Assembly: GCF_020071995.1 (NCBI RefSeq)
Contig: NZ_JABWTK010000005.1
Coordinates: 1-64,000, forward strand
Direction of reading: 5' to 3'
DNA: 64,000 nt
Source of the DNA: Planococcus chinensis
Lineage (GTDB): Bacteria; Bacillota; Bacilli; Bacillales_A; Planococcaceae
The notes under the pieces: generated by a model
The model's input: only the letters and a program-made list of their open reading frames with translations
Databases searched by the model: none
Told to the model about the DNA's origin: nothing
Shown here: positions 52,967 through 61,527 of the stretch, piece by piece
Layout: each line of letters opens with the position of its first letter
Position numbering within the stretch: position 1 is the stretch's first letter
Position numbers and translations under genes: made by a program

Positions 52967-53950
52967 ATGAATTATCGTCAGATTGGCAGCACCGATTTAA
53001 AGGTCAGTGAACTTAGTTTTGGCACATGGGCGATTGGAGGTTCGTGGGGAACCACCAATGACCAGGAGTCATTGAAAGCACTGGATTACGCAATGGGCGA
53101 GGGTGTTAACTTTTTCGATACGGCCGATGTATACGGCGATGGCCACAGCGAGGAACTTTTGGCCAAGGCGACCAAAGGCCGCCATTCTGAAATTCACATT
53201 GCCACGAAGTTTTGCCGGGCGGGAGACATCCACGATCCGAAAACCTATTCGCTGGAAAGCGTCACCAAATATTGCGAAGACAGCTTGAGACGGCTGGAGC
53301 GCGAGCAATTGGACTTATTCCAGATCCATTGCCCGCCGATTGAAATCCTGCAGGATGGCCAAGTGTTTGAAGTGCTTGACCGCTTGAAGGAACAAGGCAA
53401 AATCCGCTACTACGGCGTCAGCGTCGAGACCGTAGAAGAAGGTTTGCTGTGCCTGAACAATCCGAACGTCAGCAGTTTGCAGGTAATCTTTAATTTATTC
53501 CGCCAGAAACCGCTGGAAGAATTATTCCCGAAAGCCAAAGAACAAGGCGTTGGAATATTGGCGCGCGTGCCGTTGGCCAGTGGATTGCTGACTGGGAAAT
53601 TCAAGGCGAATGCCGAGTTTGAAGCGGACGACCACCGCAATTTCAACCGCGACGGCGCCGCGTTCAATGTCGGAGAAACATTCGCAGGACTGGAATTCGC
53701 TAAAGGCGTTGACCTCAGCAACCAGCTAGGCTGGATTGCAGACGGCCGCGGCAACATGACCCGCGCTGCGTTGAAATGGATTTTGGAACAAGACGCTATT
53801 TCTTCAGTTATTCCAGGCTTCAAAACAGTCAAACAAGTAGAAGACAACTTAAAAGCACTCGATGCCAAGGACTTCACTGCAGAAGAGCTGGATAAACTGG
53901 CGAACTTCTACCAACAAGAAGTCCACCCAGCAATCCGAGGACCTTATTAA
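52967..53950 (+). CDS. Aldo/keto reductase
   Basis: A 327-residue NADPH-dependent reductase with the (beta/alpha)8 fold. The catalytic tetrad is visible: FFDTADVYGDGHSE (Asp and Tyr), IATKF (Lys) and FQIHCPP (His). VSSLQVIFNLFRQKP and the late IPGFKTVKQVEDN form the cofactor end. It resembles general AKR proteins of the YajO/IolS type. Substrate unknown; its place inside the xylose island suggests a sugar or aldehyde. GGGAG lies before ATG 52967. Confidence 0.9.
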   Translation: MNYRQIGSTDLKVSELSFGTWAIGGSWGTTNDQESLKALDYAMGEGVNFFDTADVYGDGHSEELLAKATKGRHSEIHIATKFCRAGDIHDPKTYSLESVTKYCEDSLRRLEREQLDLFQIHCPPIEILQDGQVFEVLDRLKEQGKIRYYGVSVETVEEGLLCLNNPNVSSLQVIFNLFRQKPLEELFPKAKEQGVGILARVPLASGLLTGKFKANAEFEADDHRNFNRDGAAFNVGETFAGLEFAKGVDLSNQLGWIADGRGNMTRAALKWILEQDAISSVIPGFKTVKQVEDNLKALDAKDFTAEELDKLANFYQQEVHPAIRGPY

Positions 53951-53951
53951 T

Positions 53952-54087
53952 AGAAAAGCGGAAGCTCCTGGTTAGCCCCGACGAGCGCTGGAGGGCTTAG
54001 CGTGAATGGCGGTTTATGCCATTCGCAGTAAGACCGAAGCGACCTCGAGGGGCTAGGAGCTGCAGCTGGACAAGAAAAGCGGAAGCT
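53952..54087. repeat. Dispersed repeat, second family
   Basis: A 136-bp element bounded by a 15-bp direct repeat, AGAAAAGCGGAAGCT at 53952-53966 and 54073-54087. Inside, GCTCCTGGTTAGCCCC pairs with GGGGCTAGGAGC and GAATGGC pairs with GCCATTC (54004-54024). Elements beginning AAAAGCGGAAGCTCC are common between genes in Bacillales. Confidence 0.75.
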
Positions 54088-54131
54088 ATTCAGAAATATT
54101 ACACAAGAAACGCAAAACGGGAGGGAATAGA

Positions 54132-55229
54132 ATGGCAGACTTGCAATTGAAGAATGTGAAAAAGGTATACGACAAAGGGGTAGTTTCAGTAAAAGATTTC
54201 AACCTTGAAATCCGCGACAAAGAATTCCTGGTACTGGTCGGTCCGTCCGGCTGTGGGAAATCGACGACACTTCGCATGATTGCTGGGCTTGAAGATATCT
54301 CGGAAGGTGATTTGTTCATCGGCGGTAAACGTGTCAATGACCTGTCGCCGGCAGACCGCGATATCGCAATGGTGTTCCAGAACTATGCGCTTTACCCGCA
54401 TATGAGCGTTTACGACAATATGGCGTTTGCGCTGAAGCTGCGCAAATTAAAAAAACCGGAAATCAAAGAACGTGTGGACAATGCGGCGAAGATTTTGGGC
54501 CTTGAAGAATATTTGACGCGCAAACCGAAAGCGCTTTCTGGCGGCCAGAGGCAGCGTGTCGCTTTGGGTCGCGCGATTGTCCGCGATGCCGAAGTGTTTT
54601 TGATGGATGAGCCGCTTTCCAACCTGGATGCCAAACTCCGTGTGCAAATGCGTGCAGAAATCCAGAAACTCCACAGACGCCTGCAGACAACTACAGTTTA
54701 CGTGACGCATGACCAAACAGAAGCGATGACGATGGCGACGCGCCTTGTCGTAATGAAAGACGGCGTGATTCAGCAAGTGGGGACGCCGAAAGAAGTATAC
54801 GATGAGCCGAACAATGTTTTTGTCGGCGGCTTTATCGGCTCGCCGGCGATGAACTTCCTGACCGGCAAACTGGAAGGCGAGCATTTTGTGATGGACACGG
54901 TAAAAGTCCGGGTTCCGGAAGCGAAAATGAGTTTATTGCGTGAACAGGGCTACATCGGAAAAGAAGTGATTCTGGGGATCCGGCCGGAAGATATCCATGA
55001 TGAGCCGCTATTCCTCGATCACTCGCCGGGAACGAAAGTACGTGCATCGATTGAAGTGGCTGAATTGATGGGCTCGGAAATCATCCTTTATTCGAATGTC
55101 GCCGGACAGGACTTTATCGCGCGAATCGATGCCCGCTTCAATGTGGAAGCAGGACAGACGATCGACGTGGCGTTTGATTTGAATAAAGCGCATTTCTTTG
55201 ATCAGGAAACGGAAGAACGCATTAAATAA
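54132..55229 (+). CDS. msmX: ABC transporter ATPase for oligosaccharides (MsmX/UgpC type)
   Basis: A 365-residue MalK-like ATPase: VGPSGCGKST (Walker A), VFQNYALYPHMSVYDN (Q loop), ALSGGQRQRVALGRAIV (signature), VFLMDEPLSNLDAKLR (Walker B), YVTHDQTEAM (switch His), then a C-terminal OB-like domain with GIRPEDIHD. In Bacillus a single MsmX-type ATPase powers several sugar importers that lack one. It probably energises the transporter at 45604-48718. ATG 54132 follows GGGAGG. Confidence 0.93.
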   Translation: MADLQLKNVKKVYDKGVVSVKDFNLEIRDKEFLVLVGPSGCGKSTTLRMIAGLEDISEGDLFIGGKRVNDLSPADRDIAMVFQNYALYPHMSVYDNMAFALKLRKLKKPEIKERVDNAAKILGLEEYLTRKPKALSGGQRQRVALGRAIVRDAEVFLMDEPLSNLDAKLRVQMRAEIQKLHRRLQTTTVYVTHDQTEAMTMATRLVVMKDGVIQQVGTPKEVYDEPNNVFVGGFIGSPAMNFLTGKLEGEHFVMDTVKVRVPEAKMSLLREQGYIGKEVILGIRPEDIHDEPLFLDHSPGTKVRASIEVAELMGSEIILYSNVAGQDFIARIDARFNVEAGQTIDVAFDLNKAHFFDQETEERIK

Positions 55230-55267
55230 AAGCTTGGCAAGGAGCGGTAGCTGTCTTGAAATTGAAA

Positions 55268-55308
55268 CCGCTAAAGAGCTGAAAATAGCTCTTTGGCGGA
55301 TTTTTTTG
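55268..55308 (+). terminator. Terminator after msmX
   Basis: CCGCTAAAGAGCT pairs with AGCTCTTTGGCGG (one G-U pair), followed by a run of seven T. Confidence 0.88.
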
Positions 55309-55345
55309 TTACGATGAATAAATCACAGCTGAAGGGAGATTCGAG

Positions 55346-56344
55346 ATGGAAAAAGTTCGTTGGGGCATCATCAGTACAGCCAATATTGCACAGACGCAAT
55401 TGATTCCGGCCATTTTCCGGTCAGACAATGCGGCAGCGGCAGCGATTGCAAGCCGCAGCAGCAAAGTCCATGGAATAGCGGCCGCCTTAAATATACCGAA
55501 AGCCTACGAAAGCTATGAAGAACTCTTGGACGATCCCGAAATTGACGCGGTTTATATTCCGCTTCCGAATCACTTACATAAAGAATGGGTTTTAAAAGCG
55601 GCCGCAAAAGGCAAGCACATCCTTTGCGAAAAACCGGCTGCCCTGAATGCGAAAGAAGCAGAGGAAATGATTCAAGTATGCCAGGCGTCGGGCGTCAAGT
55701 TCATGGAAGCATTTATGTACCAGCTGCATCCGCAGCACGCGCGCGTCAAAGAAATCATGGCTTCCGGCGAAATCGGCGACGTCAAACTGATCCGCTCCAG
55801 CCATTCGTTCTATCTGGAAAACCGTGAAAGTGATATCCGGATGGATAAATCGATGGGCGGCGGTTCCATCTACGACCTTGGCTGCTACTCAATTCAGGTC
55901 ATCCGCCACCTGACCGACGCCGAACCAATAGAAGTGCAGGTGGTTTCCGAAAGAGATGCGGCTACAGGCGTTGATATGCTGTCCAGCGCTTACCTGGTGC
56001 TCGATAACGGCATGACTGCTATTTTTGATTGCAGTTTTGATATGGTGAGCCGCAACGAATACGAAGTGGTCGGCACAAAAGGAACCATCGAAGTGCCATA
56101 CGCGTTCCGTCCGGACATCAATGCCGGCATGGGGCTGGTGATTGTCGAAGCCGACGGCGTGGTGCGGCAGGAGAAGATTTACGGCGATCTTTACCGCTTG
56201 GAAGTGGAGCATTTTTCTTCGGCGGTATTGGACGATTCAGCGCTTGCGATCATAGCTGAATCAACCATTCAAAATATGCGGGTCATCGATGCCTGCTATA
56301 AAGCGAGCGAAACCGGAGAGACGGTTTTGGTGGAAGTGGACTGA
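55346..56344 (+). CDS. Gfo/Idh/MocA-family oxidoreductase
   Basis: A 332-residue NAD(P)-dependent dehydrogenase. The Rossmann half starts VRWGIISTANIAQTQLIPAI, followed by VYIPLPNHLHKEWV and the family motif CEKPAALN; the C-terminal half has the usual beta sheet (GGGSIYDLGCYSIQ). Members act on sugars or inositols; a pentose dehydrogenase is plausible here but unproven. GGGAG lies before ATG 55346, and the aldose epimerase gene follows after 59 bp. Confidence 0.9.
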   Translation: MEKVRWGIISTANIAQTQLIPAIFRSDNAAAAAIASRSSKVHGIAAALNIPKAYESYEELLDDPEIDAVYIPLPNHLHKEWVLKAAAKGKHILCEKPAALNAKEAEEMIQVCQASGVKFMEAFMYQLHPQHARVKEIMASGEIGDVKLIRSSHSFYLENRESDIRMDKSMGGGSIYDLGCYSIQVIRHLTDAEPIEVQVVSERDAATGVDMLSSAYLVLDNGMTAIFDCSFDMVSRNEYEVVGTKGTIEVPYAFRPDINAGMGLVIVEADGVVRQEKIYGDLYRLEVEHFSSAVLDDSALAIIAESTIQNMRVIDACYKASETGETVLVEVD

Positions 56345-56403
56345 GTTTAAGTTCCGGAGAAGTTGAAAAAAGTTCAACGGACCATGAGAAGGGATTGAAT
56401 GGA

Positions 56404-57462
56404 ATGGAAGTGCAACAGCGTTTATTCGGCCATCTGGAGGGGCGTCCGGTGACTTTGATCACCGCTCAGAACGCCAATGGATTTCGGATGTCGTGCATCG
56501 ATTGGGGCTGCATCATTACGGAAATACAAGCTCCGGACCAGAACGGCAAATTGGAAAATGTGGTCCTTGGTTTTGATACGCTTGAAGAGTACGGCGACAA
56601 CCCGCATTTTTTAGGAGCCGTGGCGGGCCGTTTTGCCGGCAGGATCAAAGGCGGCGCTTTCAAGCTGGACGGCAAAGACTATCAGCTCGCAGCGAATGCC
56701 AACGGACACCATCTGCACGGCGGCACTAAAGGGTTCAGCCATGTATTGTGGGATTCGAATGTCATTCATAATGGAAATGAAGCCCGTATTGAATTTACAT
56801 ACTTGAGTCCGGACGGGGAAGAAGGCTATCCGGGGAACCTTGAACTGAAAGTGACTTATACGATTACTGACGATGCGAATGATCTGCTTATTAGTTATTC
56901 AGCTATTTCCGATCAAACCACTTTAGTGAATTTGACCAATCACAGTTACTTCAATTTGAGTGGCGATTTAAAAGAAGATGTCTTAAGCCATCGCCTGACG
57001 CTCGACAGCAGCGAGTTTCTGGAACTCGACGAAGAATTGATTCCGACTGGGGAAGCCATGCCGGTCGACCGTTCGGTGTTCGATTTCCGCGAAGGCCGGA
57101 ACATCCACGACGGAACAGTATCGGGCGACCCGCAAAACCTTCAGGCCGGCTGCGGATACGACCATCCGTTTCTGCTCGACAGCAGCCAGCAGGAAGAAAT
57201 TGTGCTTGAACACGGAGCGAGCGGCCGGAAGCTGACCGTCGAAACGACGGAACCGGCAGTCGTGCTTTACACGGGCAACGGTCTGGAAGGCCCCGACGTA
57301 TACCGGGGAACGAAAGCCTGCAATTACTTGGGGCTATGCCTGGAAACACAAGGCTTGCCGGATTCGATCCACCATCCGCATTTTCCTTCTGCCGTATTGA
57401 AGGCAGGCGAACGCTACACGAGCGAAACCCGCTATTCGTTTGGCGTTATGAATGAATCGTAA
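56404..57462 (+). CDS. galM: Aldose 1-epimerase
   Basis: A 352-residue mutarotase interconverting alpha and beta aldoses. Typical segments: VAGRFAGRIKGGAF, HLHGGTKGFSHVLWD, LTNHSYFNLSG (acid His), GYDHPFLLD and LGLCLETQGLPDSIHHP (base Glu). I choose ATG 56404, nine bases after AAGGGA; an in-frame TTG three codons earlier is less likely. In a xylose island it speeds supply of the anomer used by XylA. Confidence 0.94.
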   Translation: MEVQQRLFGHLEGRPVTLITAQNANGFRMSCIDWGCIITEIQAPDQNGKLENVVLGFDTLEEYGDNPHFLGAVAGRFAGRIKGGAFKLDGKDYQLAANANGHHLHGGTKGFSHVLWDSNVIHNGNEARIEFTYLSPDGEEGYPGNLELKVTYTITDDANDLLISYSAISDQTTLVNLTNHSYFNLSGDLKEDVLSHRLTLDSSEFLELDEELIPTGEAMPVDRSVFDFREGRNIHDGTVSGDPQNLQAGCGYDHPFLLDSSQQEEIVLEHGASGRKLTVETTEPAVVLYTGNGLEGPDVYRGTKACNYLGLCLETQGLPDSIHHPHFPSAVLKAGERYTSETRYSFGVMNES

Positions 57463-57474
57463 TTGGCTATAGTC

Positions 57475-57517
57475 AGCGCCGGCTCCCATTGCTTGGGAGT
57501 TGGCGCTTTTCTTTTGT
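57475..57517 (+). terminator. Terminator after galM
   Basis: AGCGCCGGCTCCCA pairs with TGGGAGTTGGCGCT (G-U pairs allowed) around a short loop, followed by TTTTCTTTTG. Confidence 0.85.
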
Positions 57518-57565
57518 TTTCGGTATGGTAAGAAGAGTAAAAAGATAAAGAAAAGGGGGAGTCCG

Positions 57566-58546
57566 ATGTTTGCATTGAATATCCTGGACTACTCGCCGAT
57601 CGATGAAGGGTCTTCGGCGCGCGAAGCCCTGCTTCAGACGACCGAACTGGCAAAGCTTGCCGAAAGCATGGGCTATAAACGCTTTTGGGTAGCGGAACAC
57701 CATAAAGTCATGTCGGTTGCGGGAAGCACGCCGGAAATGCTGATGATGCATTTGGCGGCTTCGACTTCGTCGATCCGGATCGGCTCGGGCGGCGTGATGC
57801 TGCCGCATTACAGCGCCTACAAAGTGGCTGAAAATTTCCGGATGCTTGAAGCGATCCATCCGGACCGCATCGATCTTGGAATCGGGCGTTCGCGCAGCTA
57901 TCTGAAAGTCAATCAGGCGCTGAATGGCAATAAACAAATTTCCTATGATCAGCAAATAGACGATCTACAGCACTATCTGACCGACTCGGGCGAACTGGTT
58001 GCCACGCCGGTTATTGAGACGGCACCGGAACTTTGGCTGCTCGGGACAGGCGGAGGCAGTGCAGAACTGGCGGCTGAGAAAGGCACCGCTTACGCATATG
58101 CCCATTTTGCCCGGCCTGCTGCATCCGGTGTAGAAGTGGTGAAAACGTACCGTGACAGCTTCCAGCCGTCGAAGCTTTTGGACAAGCCGAAAGTCATCCT
58201 CGCGGTGTTTGCCGTTGTCGCAGAAACCGCCGAGGAAGCGGAAGAAATCGCGAAAGCTTTTGATTTGTGGCTGCTGTTCGTGGAGTCGGACATGCCGCCT
58301 CCGTATTACCCGTCCATCGAAACGGCAAAAGCGCGCGGCTTTAGTGCGCGTGAACAGGAAAAAGTCGACAAGAACCGCCAGCGTATGATCATCGGCGATG
58401 CAGAAACTGTGAAGGCTGAAATCGAGCGTATTGCCGAACAGTTTAAGGCCGACGAAGTGACGATCATCCCGAATATTTCCGGTGCAAAAAACCGGATGAA
58501 CGGCATCCGCCTGCTCGCTGAAGCTTTCGGTCTTTCCAAAAAATGA
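57566..58546 (+). CDS. LLM-class flavin-dependent oxidoreductase (luciferase-like)
   Basis: A 326-residue luciferase-like monooxygenase family protein: LNILDYSPIDEG at the start, RFWVAEHHKV near residue 42, RIGSGGVMLPHYSAYKVAE, and IDLGIGRS. This matches the YhbI/YvbT-like group 'MsnO8' of LLM proteins common in Bacillales. FMNH2-dependent oxidation of an unknown substrate is expected. ATG 57566 follows GGGGGAG. It stands alone between two terminators' ends and the small membrane gene. Confidence 0.9.
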   Translation: MFALNILDYSPIDEGSSAREALLQTTELAKLAESMGYKRFWVAEHHKVMSVAGSTPEMLMMHLAASTSSIRIGSGGVMLPHYSAYKVAENFRMLEAIHPDRIDLGIGRSRSYLKVNQALNGNKQISYDQQIDDLQHYLTDSGELVATPVIETAPELWLLGTGGGSAELAAEKGTAYAYAHFARPAASGVEVVKTYRDSFQPSKLLDKPKVILAVFAVVAETAEEAEEIAKAFDLWLLFVESDMPPPYYPSIETAKARGFSAREQEKVDKNRQRMIIGDAETVKAEIERIAEQFKADEVTIIPNISGAKNRMNGIRLLAEAFGLSKK

Positions 58547-58603
58547 AACCTTTTCTGCCGGTTAGCGTAGTATGAATAAATTCAGTATAAGGGGAGACGG
58601 CGG

Positions 58604-58738
58604 ATGGAGAAAAAGAGGCGGAGAAAAGACAAAAAAGATCGCTGGCGGATTTGGGATGTGGTTGAATTCTTTCTCGAGCTGCTGGATCTTATTTTGTACA
58701 TTCCAAGGCTCATCATTCGGGTTGTGCGGGAGTTTTAA
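58604..58738 (+). CDS. Small basic single-span membrane protein (44 aa), paralogue of the one at 10093
   Basis: A 44-codon frame with an excellent GGGGAG (58591-58596) seven bases before ATG 58604. The head MEKKRRRKDKKDRW is strongly basic; the rest is a hydrophobic helix VVEFFLELLDLILYIPRLII ending in arginines. Its paralogue at 10093-10257 has the same design and the shared I-P-R-L followed by a short basic tail. A terminator follows at 58756. No family is known to me. Confidence 0.75.
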   Translation: MEKKRRRKDKKDRWRIWDVVEFFLELLDLILYIPRLIIRVVREF

Positions 58739-58755
58739 AAACTTCATAGAGTTGA

Positions 58756-58798
58756 AAAGCATTCAAAAACGGCTAGCTGTTTTTGAATGCCTTTTTAT
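58756..58798 (+). terminator. Terminator after the small membrane gene
   Basis: AAGCATTCAAAAAC pairs with GTTTTTGAATGCCTT with loop GGCTAGCT, followed by TTTTT. Confidence 0.85.
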
Positions 58799-59015
58799 TT
58801 TTATAAATAGCGCGAGTAAACCGGCTAAAAGAAAAACGCTACTCATCCCACAATCCGCTTATAGAAAAGAACAGCAGCTTCATGCTAGAAGTTCTCCGGC
58901 GTTTTAAATTTCGGGCTTAACGGGTAGAGATAGAGACGGAATAAATGAGCAAGCAGCTTGTCTGGCAAAAACTTTGTGCTGAAAGCTGTTAAACCAAAAA
59001 GGAGTGTTAGTTAAG

Positions 59016-60488
59016 ATGATGACAACCGACTTTTCACGGCTTTATTTTGAAGGGAAATGGCAGAACGGATCGAGCGAAAATATGATGAAAAACACGAACC
59101 CCTATTCAGGAGAAGAACTAGTGACAATTCAGGCGGCCGATAAAGATGATTTGGACCGCGCCTATAAAGCGGCGGCGGAAGCGCAAGTCGAGTGGGCGAA
59201 GGAATTGCCGCAGAACAAGCGCAAAGTCCTGGAAAAAGTGGAAGAGGTCATGATGGAAAATAAGGAATTCATTATCGACTGGCTGATCAAAGAAGCCGGC
59301 AGTACCTATATGAAAGCCGCGACGGAATTCGGGGCAGCCTTGAACGTCGTAAAAGAAGTATCGGCATTTCCATTCAAGATGGAAGGCAAGATTTTGCCTT
59401 CCCAGACGGCTGGTAAGGAAAATCGGATTTACCGCAACCCAATCGGGGTCATTGGGGTCATCAGCCCTTGGAACTTCCCGTTCCATTTGGCGATGCGTTC
59501 GATTGCGCCTGCGTTGGCAACCAGCAACGGCGTCGTGGTGAAACCGGCGACGGATACACCAGTGACCGGCGGGCTGCTCTTTGCGAGCATTTTTGAAGCG
59601 GCCGGATTGCCGAAAGGGCTATTGAATGTCATCGTCGGACGCGGTTCGGAAATCGGCGACGATATCGTCAAGCATCCGATTCCCCGCTTTATTTCGTTTA
59701 CGGGGTCGACGCCGGTAGGGAAGCGCATCGGAGAATTGGCAGGCGGCAACCTGAAAAAGACGGCGCTTGAACTTGGCGGCAACAATGCGTTTATCGTACT
59801 TGATGACGCCGATATCGATTACGCGGTCAATTCAGCGCTGTTCGGCAAGTTTTACCACCAAGGCCAGATTTGTATGGCAACTAACCGGATTTTTGTTCAT
59901 GAAGACCGCTACGAAGAATTCGCTGAGCTGTTTGTGGAGCGGGCGAAGAAGCTGAAATACGGCAATCCGGCGGAAAAAGATACGCACGTCGGACCGCTGA
60001 TCAACCGGGATCAGGCCGACCGCATTTTGCTGGATATTAAAGAAAGCGTGGAACGCGGAGCGGAATTGCTGCTTGGCGGTGAATGCGACGGTAACGTTAT
60101 GCAGCCGACGGTACTCGGTGCAGGCACGAACGATATGCCGATTGCAGAAAACGAGATCTTTGGACCGGTTGCCGTGCTGATTCCATTTAGCAGCGACGAC
60201 GAAGCAGTCGAAATGGTCAATGCATTCCCTTACGGTTTGAGCGGCGCCGTCCATTCTTCCAATATCGAACGCGGCACGCAATTTGCCCATAAAATCAACA
60301 CCGGCATGATCCATGTGAACGACCAATCGGTCAACGACGAGGCACATGTGCCGTTCGGCGGCGAAAAAGAATCCGGCCTGGGCCGTTTCAACGGCGACTG
60401 GATCCTGGAAGAATTCACAACGATGAAGTGGATTTCCGTTCAGCATACGCCGCGCGATTACGGACCGTTTATTGAAGAATTGAAGTAA
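59016..60488 (+). CDS. Aldehyde dehydrogenase (YfmT-like)
   Basis: A 490-residue NAD(P)-dependent aldehyde dehydrogenase. Motifs: GVISPWNFPFHLAMRS (cofactor site), SFTGSTPVGKRI, ALELGGNNAFIVLDD (general base Glu), HQGQICMATNR (catalytic Cys) and NEIFGPVAVLIPF. It looks closest to the B. subtilis vanillin/benzaldehyde dehydrogenase YfmT, an opinion from reading. ATG 59016 follows AGGAG by about 11 bases; ATG 59019 is equally possible. The 270-bp gap before it holds no other gene. Confidence 0.93.
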   Translation: MMTTDFSRLYFEGKWQNGSSENMMKNTNPYSGEELVTIQAADKDDLDRAYKAAAEAQVEWAKELPQNKRKVLEKVEEVMMENKEFIIDWLIKEAGSTYMKAATEFGAALNVVKEVSAFPFKMEGKILPSQTAGKENRIYRNPIGVIGVISPWNFPFHLAMRSIAPALATSNGVVVKPATDTPVTGGLLFASIFEAAGLPKGLLNVIVGRGSEIGDDIVKHPIPRFISFTGSTPVGKRIGELAGGNLKKTALELGGNNAFIVLDDADIDYAVNSALFGKFYHQGQICMATNRIFVHEDRYEEFAELFVERAKKLKYGNPAEKDTHVGPLINRDQADRILLDIKESVERGAELLLGGECDGNVMQPTVLGAGTNDMPIAENEIFGPVAVLIPFSSDDEAVEMVNAFPYGLSGAVHSSNIERGTQFAHKINTGMIHVNDQSVNDEAHVPFGGEKESGLGRFNGDWILEEFTTMKWISVQHTPRDYGPFIEELK

Positions 60489-60624
60489 AGCTGAAACGAA
60501 TAAATGCTAAACGCAAATTTAGAGCCATCGCAAATTTCTCAAATGAGCATTTACAGTAATCTTTAACAAGTTTAAAGTGAAAAAGAAAACGAATGAGTTA
60601 TATGGAAATGGAGCTGAGGTACCA

Positions 60625-61362
60625 ATGGCAACAAGCAAAACGGCAATTATAACAGGTGCAAGCAGCGGCATCGGACAAGCGGCTGCAAAAGAGCTGGCAA
60701 GCAGAGGGTTTGCCGTCATGCTGGCAGCGCGCCGGGAAGATCGCCTCGAAGAACTGAAAAAAGAAATCGAAGAAGCGGGCGGACAGGCAGCATATAAAGT
60801 GACGGACGTTACTTCATCCGAAGAGATGAAAGCTCTGGCGGAAGCAGCCATTGAACAATTCGGCCAGATTGACGTGCTGGTCAACAACGCTGGCTTGATG
60901 CCTTTGTCTTATATGAACAAACTGAAGATCGAAGAATGGGACAAAATGGTCGATGTGAATATCAAAGGTGTGCTGTATGGCATCGCTGCCGTTCTTCCGC
61001 ATATGGAAGAACGCCGGGAAGGGCATATCGTCAATATTTCGTCGGTTGCCGGACATGACATTACGCCGGGCAGCGCAGTTTACAGCGGAACGAAGTTTGC
61101 CGTCCGTGCCATTACGGAAGGCCTTCGCCAGGAACTGAGCCCAGATATGAACATCCGGGCGACGATTGTATCCCCAGGGGCCGTCGCTACGGAATTGACG
61201 GATACCATTACCGATCAGGACATCCTGGACGGTTTTGCGAGCGGCAATCCGATGAAGTTCCTGGAAGCGGAAGATATCGCCCGCGCCATCGGCTATGCAG
61301 TCGAACAGCCGGATTACGTCGACGTCAATGAAATCCTGATCCGTCCGCGGCAGCAGAAATAA
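60625..61362 (+). CDS. Short-chain dehydrogenase/reductase
   Basis: A 245-residue classical SDR: cofactor loop TGASSGIGQAAAKEL, NNAGLMPLSY, catalytic Ser in NISSVAGHDI and YSGTK (YxxxK). The C-terminus ends VNEILIRPRQQK, usual for YdfG-like NADP SDRs. ATG 60625 is preceded by GGAG and GAGG. It follows the aldehyde dehydrogenase by 137 bp and may act on related substrates. Substrate unknown. Confidence 0.92.
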   Translation: MATSKTAIITGASSGIGQAAAKELASRGFAVMLAARREDRLEELKKEIEEAGGQAAYKVTDVTSSEEMKALAEAAIEQFGQIDVLVNNAGLMPLSYMNKLKIEEWDKMVDVNIKGVLYGIAAVLPHMEERREGHIVNISSVAGHDITPGSAVYSGTKFAVRAITEGLRQELSPDMNIRATIVSPGAVATELTDTITDQDILDGFASGNPMKFLEAEDIARAIGYAVEQPDYVDVNEILIRPRQQK

Positions 61363-61391
61363 AACTTTGTACATTTGAATAATCCAGCTAC

Positions 61392-61426
61392 AAGGCCGTT
61401 CTGAAAAGTCAGGACGGCCTTTTTGC
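61392..61426 (+). terminator. Terminator after the SDR gene
   Basis: AGGCCGTTCT pairs with AGGACGGCCT (one G-U pair) around GAAAAGTC, followed by TTTTTGCC. Confidence 0.85.
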
Positions 61427-61527
61427 CTTTTCTGGAAATTCACTTTTGCCATTGGACAGAGCAAATGGCCTTCATGGATGATTGAAGTTTCTCTTTATGG
61501 GATAATTGGAAAAAAGGGGTGTGGAAA

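Noticed and set aside
52646..54087. Repeated stretches considered as a CRISPR array
   Set aside because: Repeats are few, palindromic, unequal in length and separated by a gene; there are no regular spacers and no cas genes in the window.
58740..58850. Minus-strand frame of about 27 codons with a hydrophobic start
   Set aside because: No ribosome site, and its end runs through the terminator hairpin at 58756-58798.
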